Shown here in pieces: positions 6,893-10,135 of a DNA stretch of 10,135 nucleotides. Positions within the stretch are counted from its first letter, which is position 1. The number at the start of each line of letters is the position of its first letter. The DNA is taken from positions 1-10,135 of the forward strand of contig JAUVXT010000084.1 in NCBI GenBank assembly GCA_030603465.1, in the 5' to 3' direction. The stretch is from Deltaproteobacteria bacterium. GTDB lineage: Bacteria > Desulfobacterota > Syntrophia > Syntrophales > UBA2210. The notes under the pieces were generated by a model. It was given only the letters and a program-made list of their open reading frames with translations. It was not told the DNA's origin and ran no database searches. A program made the position numbers and the translations under genes.

Positions 6893-7567
6893 TTACATGC
6901 GGTAATGTTCGAAGCCGGGGAGCCGGAAACGGGATTCAAAATATCCGAGCAACCGGCTGGCAATGGTGGTCAGGAAAAGGTATATGACCCCCACAATGAG
7001 AAATATTTCGGTAAATTTAAATGTTTCCGAGGCGATGGTGTGCCCCTCGCCGGTAAGCTCTATGCAGGTGATCATGTATGCCAGTGAGGAATACTTTATA
7101 AGATAGATTATCTCATTTCCGCAGCCCGGCAGGGCGCGGCGAATTGCCTGAGGCAGAATAATCGAGAAAATCATCTTTGTCTTGGTAAACCCCAGCGCCT
7201 GAGCCGCCATGAGTTGACCCCTTTTTATGGAAAGGAGCGCCCCCCTTATATATTCGGAATGATAGGCGCTGCTGCACAGCGAAAAGCCCAGAACGGCCGC
7301 CGCGTAGGGAGACAGGTAAATTCCCAGATGGGGGAGGCCGAAATACCAGATGAAGAGCTGGATAACCAGGGGGAATCCCCTGAAGATCATCACATAGGTG
7401 TCGACCAGTTTTCTTATGAAGGTATTTCCAAAGACACGTTGGATTCCAACGATAATACCTATAATCAAGCCGAAGATTGCCGACGGAACAATCAATTTGA
7501 TACTGATGATCGTTCCTTTTGCCAGCAGGGGCAAGACGTCGTTCTTGATGAAAAACAGCTCTTCCAT
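6893..7567 (-). CDS. Polar amino acid ABC transporter permease (HisM/GlnP family), second subunit
   Basis: Inner-membrane subunit of an amino acid importer. The 224 residues show several hydrophobic helices (roughly 14-42, 55-78, 86-103, 186-208). The cytoplasmic EAA loop that docks on the ATPase runs IRGALLSIKRGQ...ALGFTKTKMIFSIILPQA (107-141). Both RGFPLVIQLFIWYFGLP (63-79) and the C-terminal RFRLPGFEHY are typical of the PAAT family. It is clearly homologous to the other permease of this operon, so the pore is probably a heterodimer. The ATG begins one base after the ATPase stop (TGA T ATG), which suggests translational coupling; no strong Shine-Dalgarno sequence is visible. The substrate cannot be assigned from the permease. 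Confidence 0.92.
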   Translation of the reverse strand: MEELFFIKNDVLPLLAKGTIISIKLIVPSAIFGLIIGIIVGIQRVFGNTFIRKLVDTYVMIFRGFPLVIQLFIWYFGLPHLGIYLSPYAAAVLGFSLCSSAYHSEYIRGALLSIKRGQLMAAQALGFTKTKMIFSIILPQAIRRALPGCGNEIIYLIKYSSLAYMITCIELTGEGHTIASETFKFTEIFLIVGVIYLFLTTIASRLLGYFESRFRLPGFEHYRM

Positions 7568-7568
7568 A

Positions 7569-8336
7569 TCAGCGAGAGTTTCCGTATAGCTCTATAATTT
7601 TGGAACAGAATTCCCGTGTCCGCCAGTTCTCCGCCCGGGAAAATATTTTTTCCGATGTGCCGACTTCTATTATGTTTCCATCCTCCAGAAAGACTATCTC
7701 GTCGGCCATTTCCCTCGCGAACCCGATCTGATGGGTGGACATGATCATCGTCATCCCATTTGCCCGAAGATCCTTTATGACGGCAAGCACCTCGGATATC
7801 AATTCGGGATCCAGCGCCGATGTCGGTTCATCGAGGAGCATTACCTCGGGATCCATGGCAAGGGCGCGCGCTATCGATACCCGTTGTTTCTGCCCTCCTG
7901 AAAGCTGTGCCGGATACTTGCTTACATGTTCTTTGAGGTCCACCCGTTCCAGCTCATACATGGCCTTCTGCCGGGCCTCGTCCTTTCTCATCTTTTTTAC
8001 CCTTATCAGGCCTATCTCAACATTGCGCAGGGCCGTCAGGTGGTCAAAAAGATTGAAGTCCTGAAAAATCATACCCACATTCTGGCGATAGGCATAGAGG
8101 TCGCGCTTCCGGGCCTTGATGATTTCCTTTCCCTTGAGCCATACGCGGCCTCTGTCCGGGGTTACCAGAAAATTTATGCACTGGAGGAGTGTGCTTTTTC
8201 CACCACCCGAGGGGCCGATCAACATTTTCAGCTCCCCCTCATGGACGGAAAGGGTGGCGTCTTTCAGGACAACCTTTTCCCCGTATTTCTTTGTCAGATT
8301 TTCTACCCTTAAAACGGGTTCTCTCTCTGTCATCAT
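7569..8336 (-). CDS. Amino acid ABC transporter ATP-binding protein (GlnQ/HisP family)
   Basis: Cytoplasmic ATPase that powers the importer. The 255 residues carry all ABC motifs: Walker A GPSGGGKST (41-49), Q-loop FQ (91-92) in IFQDFNLFDHLTALRN, signature LSGGQ (145-149), Walker B VMLLDEPTSALD (165-176) and switch histidine H202 in STHQIGFAREMAD. The FNLFDHLTALRN and THQIGFAREMADEI wording is characteristic of the polar amino acid (GlnQ/HisP) branch. Two ATGs stand side by side. The first has AAGG 7 bases upstream, overlapping the stop of the preceding permease gene, from which it is separated by 9 bases. The gene lies between the two permease genes and joins the second with a 1-base gap. 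All key residues are intact. Confidence 0.95.
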   Translation of the reverse strand: MMTEREPVLRVENLTKKYGEKVVLKDATLSVHEGELKMLIGPSGGGKSTLLQCINFLVTPDRGRVWLKGKEIIKARKRDLYAYRQNVGMIFQDFNLFDHLTALRNVEIGLIRVKKMRKDEARQKAMYELERVDLKEHVSKYPAQLSGGQKQRVSIARALAMDPEVMLLDEPTSALDPELISEVLAVIKDLRANGMTMIMSTHQIGFAREMADEIVFLEDGNIIEVGTSEKIFSRAENWRTREFCSKIIELYGNSR

Positions 8337-8345
8337 ATAATTACC

Positions 8346-9050
8346 TTATCCGGAATATCCCGGAATTCGCACCTTCTCTTCAAGGATTCTGAGACACTTG
8401 GTGCCGAGGTAGGTGAGAATTAAAAATATTACACCGGCTGTAAAGTACAGGGGAAGGTGCTCGTATGTTCTCGATGCCACGAAGTGGGCGCGGGCCATTA
8501 CTTCCGTTACGCCGAGAGCGTACGCGACGGCGGAATCCTTCAGAACTATCGAATATTCGTTTGACCAGCCCGGAATTGACAACCTCAATGCCTGAGGAAG
8601 AACAATTAAGGCGATCGCCTTTGTATCGCTCATACCCAGGGCCCGTGCGGCCTTGAGTTGCCCTTCCGGGAGTGAGAGAATTGCCCCTCGAAAGATCTGC
8701 GACTGATAGGCCGCGCTTATAAGGCCGAGAACCATTGCAGAGACGGTGAAGGCCGAGAGGTTTATGTTCAAAAAGGGAAAGAGTCCGAAGTAAAAGAGGA
8801 AGAGGAGCACAAGAAGCGGGATCCCCCGGAAAAACCATACATAGATACCGATTATATGTCCTATCCAGGCATTGCCGTATACCTGACCGACGGCGAGAAT
8901 GACACCGAGGCAAATGCCCAGTATCATGGCCCCTACTATCAATCCCACGGTAACGAGGGCACCATGCAAAAGATAGGGCAACGCGTCATATATTGCTGTC
9001 AGGCTTTCTGTCATGCTATCCAATAAAAAGGAAGGCATCAGGACTTGCAT
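8346..9050 (-). CDS. Polar amino acid ABC transporter permease (HisQ/GlnP family), first subunit
   Basis: Inner-membrane subunit pairing with the permease at 6893-7567. The 234-residue frame has hydrophobic helices (roughly 32-56, 66-90, 99-117, 201-218). The EAA loop is FRGAILSLPEGQ...ALGMSDTKAIALIVLPQA (120-154), preceded by RGIPLLVLLFLFYFGL (75-90) and ending in RIPGYSG. The start is open. The ATG at 9050 has AGAAGG nearby but lies in the loop of a terminator-like hairpin. Starting at the ATG at 9014 (residue 13, MTESLTAIYDALP) makes the N-terminus line up residue for residue with the second permease (MEELFFIKNDVLP). That shorter form of 222 residues is a good alternative. The stop is 9 bases before the ATPase gene. 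Confidence 0.92.
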   Translation of the reverse strand: MQVLMPSFLLDSMTESLTAIYDALPYLLHGALVTVGLIVGAMILGICLGVILAVGQVYGNAWIGHIIGIYVWFFRGIPLLVLLFLFYFGLFPFLNINLSAFTVSAMVLGLISAAYQSQIFRGAILSLPEGQLKAARALGMSDTKAIALIVLPQALRLSIPGWSNEYSIVLKDSAVAYALGVTEVMARAHFVASRTYEHLPLYFTAGVIFLILTYLGTKCLRILEEKVRIPGYSG

Positions 9051-9062
9051 CCCGATGCCTTC
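9031..9062 (-). terminator. Intercistronic hairpin with T tract: partial terminator or attenuator, overlapping a possible start codon
   Basis: On the minus strand GAAGGCATCGGG pairs with CCTGATGCCTTC: 12 bp including one G-U pair, with an 8-base loop ATGCAAGT. CTTTTTATT follows at once. This is the form of a Rho-independent terminator. It lies after the binding-protein stop (9099) and at the very start of the first permease frame. The loop contains the ATG at 9050 and the stem contains its ribosome-site bases. It could let the binding protein be made in excess over the membrane parts, as is known for other ABC operons, or it could control permease translation. Confidence 0.6.
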
Positions 9063-9098
9063 TCATTCTTCATTATTATATCTTCTGTTAAACCAGCA

Positions 9099-9857
9099 TC
9101 AGGGTTTGTATGTTGCTTTTAACTCTTCCCAGTAGGGAGAGGCCATCAACTTTTTCAACCCTTCATTCAACATTTTGAGTAGTTCGGTGTCTTCCTTGCG
9201 GACGGCATAACCGAAATCCTCTGCTTTCATGCCGAAGGTCCCCACGATCTTGACGGGTTCCTTGCGGGCCGCGTCTTTGGCGGGCGCGTCATCCATCGCT
9301 GCGCCGGCGATTCGACCGTTTACCACATCCATGACGGCGAGGGGGGCGGAATCATAGCGAACGAGGGTGAAATTCTTTCCCCCTTTTTTGATCAGGTTTT
9401 CTTCTATCCACTTGGCTTCCGTTGTGCCTCTCTGCACACCGATCTTATTTCCCTTTGACAGGAGCTGGTCCACCGTCTGGTTGGAGTCCTTGGGTGCCAC
9501 GATTACCTGCTTGATAACCCAGTAGGGAATGGTGAAATTGACCTGTTTTCTCCGTTCGTCGGTGATGCTCATTCCGGAGGCGATCAGGTCTATCTTTTTT
9601 GCCCTCAGGCTCGGGATGATACCGGCCCAGTCCATCGGCTTATGTGTTGCCTTGAATCCCATCTCCTTGGCGATCCAGTCAACCGATTTCACGTCAAATC
9701 CGTCGGGTATACCCTTTTTGTCCACATAGCCAAAGGGAGGAAAATTCGCGTCGATTCCGTTGATATAGACCTTTTCCGCCGCAAGGGCGCAGGGAGCGCT
9801 TGCAAACGTAAGCGCGATTAATGTTGCCATTACAATCCATAGCCAATTTTTCTTCAT
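9099..9857 (-). CDS. Periplasmic amino-acid-type ABC transporter substrate-binding protein (SBP_bac_3)
   Basis: Captures the ligand in the periplasm and delivers it to the two permeases. From the ATG at 9857 the product has 252 residues. It has a signal peptide with basic MKK, a hydrophobic core (about 5-20) and a likely signal peptidase I site after ALA (24-26); C23 is not in a proper lipobox. The mature part is a family 3 solute-binding fold. It shows FPPFGYVDKKGIPDGFDV (39-56) and SGMSITDERRKQVNFT (94-109), where R102 should bind the ligand carboxylate. AMDDAP (187-192) carries a likely amino-group-binding aspartate. This supports a polar amino acid or close analogue as ligand, but not which one. 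A frame extension to 9881 exists. AAAGGAG with 9-base spacing and the MKK signal-peptide start favour 9857. It is the first gene of the operon. Confidence 0.92.
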   Translation of the reverse strand: MKKNWLWIVMATLIALTFASAPCALAAEKVYINGIDANFPPFGYVDKKGIPDGFDVKSVDWIAKEMGFKATHKPMDWAGIIPSLRAKKIDLIASGMSITDERRKQVNFTIPYWVIKQVIVAPKDSNQTVDQLLSKGNKIGVQRGTTEAKWIEENLIKKGGKNFTLVRYDSAPLAVMDVVNGRIAGAAMDDAPAKDAARKEPVKIVGTFGMKAEDFGYAVRKEDTELLKMLNEGLKKLMASPYWEELKATYKP

Positions 9858-9866
9858 AAGTAAAAG

Positions 9867-9873
9867 CTCCTTT
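9867..9873 (-). promoter_or_regulatory. Ribosome binding site that sets the binding-protein start
   Basis: AAAGGAG on the minus strand, with 9 bases between GGAG and the ATG at 9857. It lies inside the coding part of the longer frame that begins at 9881, so it argues for the shorter protein. Confidence 0.8.
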
Positions 9874-9951
9874 CTCCCCATCTTTCTTAGTGAAAAACTT
9901 GTAGTTACCTAAAATTCCTGATATTTCTGAACCGGATTAACAGGCTGGGGG

Positions 9952-9980
9952 AGTATAGACAAAATCGTCCTGTATGTCAA
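9952..9980 (-). promoter_or_regulatory. Near-consensus sigma70-type promoter of the amino acid transporter operon
   Basis: Perfect TTGACA (9975-9980), a 17-base spacer and TATACT (9952-9957) on the minus strand. Transcription would start near 9945, giving a leader of about 88 bases before the binding-protein ATG. No strong operator palindrome or riboswitch-like fold was recognised in the leader. No other good promoter is seen until after the dehydrogenase gene, so this one probably drives all five genes. Confidence 0.7.
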
Positions 9981-10135
9981 GCACGCGATTGATCGCCCTG
10001 CGATTCAGACACTGTAGAGCCCAGATGGCGGATAGGAGTATGGTTCGGGGTGCCATGGTTACAGCACAGCATGGAAAGAGAGTGAACACGGTCTTCTGAC
10101 AGAGACAAATAGCTTGATGTGTATATCGGGATGAT
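9981..10135. other. Stretch without a supported gene
   Basis: No coding region with recognisable protein content, RNA gene or repeat is seen here. One minus-strand frame stays open from the window edge to a TGA at 9977-9979 (52 codons). Its translation looks non-coding and is not recognisable, so it is not called. Confidence 0.5.

Noticed and set aside
9038..9073. Eleven-codon minus-strand frame (MKNEKASGCKS) across the hairpin before the first permease, as a possible leader peptide
   Set aside because: No ribosome site and no run of a regulatory amino acid; too short to support from one sequence.
9977..10135. Minus-strand frame open from the window edge to a TGA inside the -35 box
   Set aside because: 52 codons only, translation looks like non-coding sequence, and no family is recognisable. 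A gene tail cannot be excluded without the next bases.

Overview
The window looks like bacterial chromosome from an anaerobic Gram-negative organism. A GmhA-type phosphoheptose isomerase (lipopolysaccharide inner core) points to a Gram-negative envelope. A class III, oxygen-sensitive ribonucleotide reductase and a small flavodoxin point to anaerobic metabolism. Protein style and gene mix would fit a Desulfobacterota / Syntrophales-like deltaproteobacterium, but that is an impression and not a search result. I see no mobile element, CRISPR array, tRNA or rRNA. I also see no convincing new defence or biosynthetic system: the content is housekeeping metabolism, and the interest lies in gene order and regulatory sites.

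Layout from low to high coordinates: (1) 2-2660, minus strand: a heat-shock cluster transcribed gmhA-like, grpE, dnaK, with tight spacing and a strong promoter at 2688-2716. The dnaK frame meets a TAG stop at bases 2-4, about three quarters of the way through the usual protein. (2) 2733-4799, minus: nrdD, the anaerobic ribonucleoside-triphosphate reductase. (3) 4947-5438, plus: a short-chain flavodoxin, divergent from nrdD. (4) 5456-9857, minus: one long gene series that starts at a near-consensus promoter (9952-9980). It encodes a periplasmic amino-acid-type binding protein, permease, ATPase, second permease, and then a GlcD-type FAD-linked 2-hydroxyacid dehydrogenase. (5) 9981-10135: no supported gene.

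How the genes work together: GrpE is the nucleotide-exchange factor for DnaK, and GmhA sits in front of them as an unusual first gene. The four ABC genes make a complete polar amino acid importer of the PAAT (HisJMQP/GlnHPQ) family. The dehydrogenase immediately downstream may act on the imported compound or a product of it, which is inference. NrdD needs a radical-SAM activase (NrdG) that is not in the window. The divergent flavodoxin could be an electron donor for such a step, also inference.

A notable regulatory structure is a 12-bp hairpin followed by a T-rich tract between the binding-protein gene and the first permease. It could lower expression of the membrane components relative to the binding protein. 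It also overlaps the most upstream permease start codon, so that start is uncertain.
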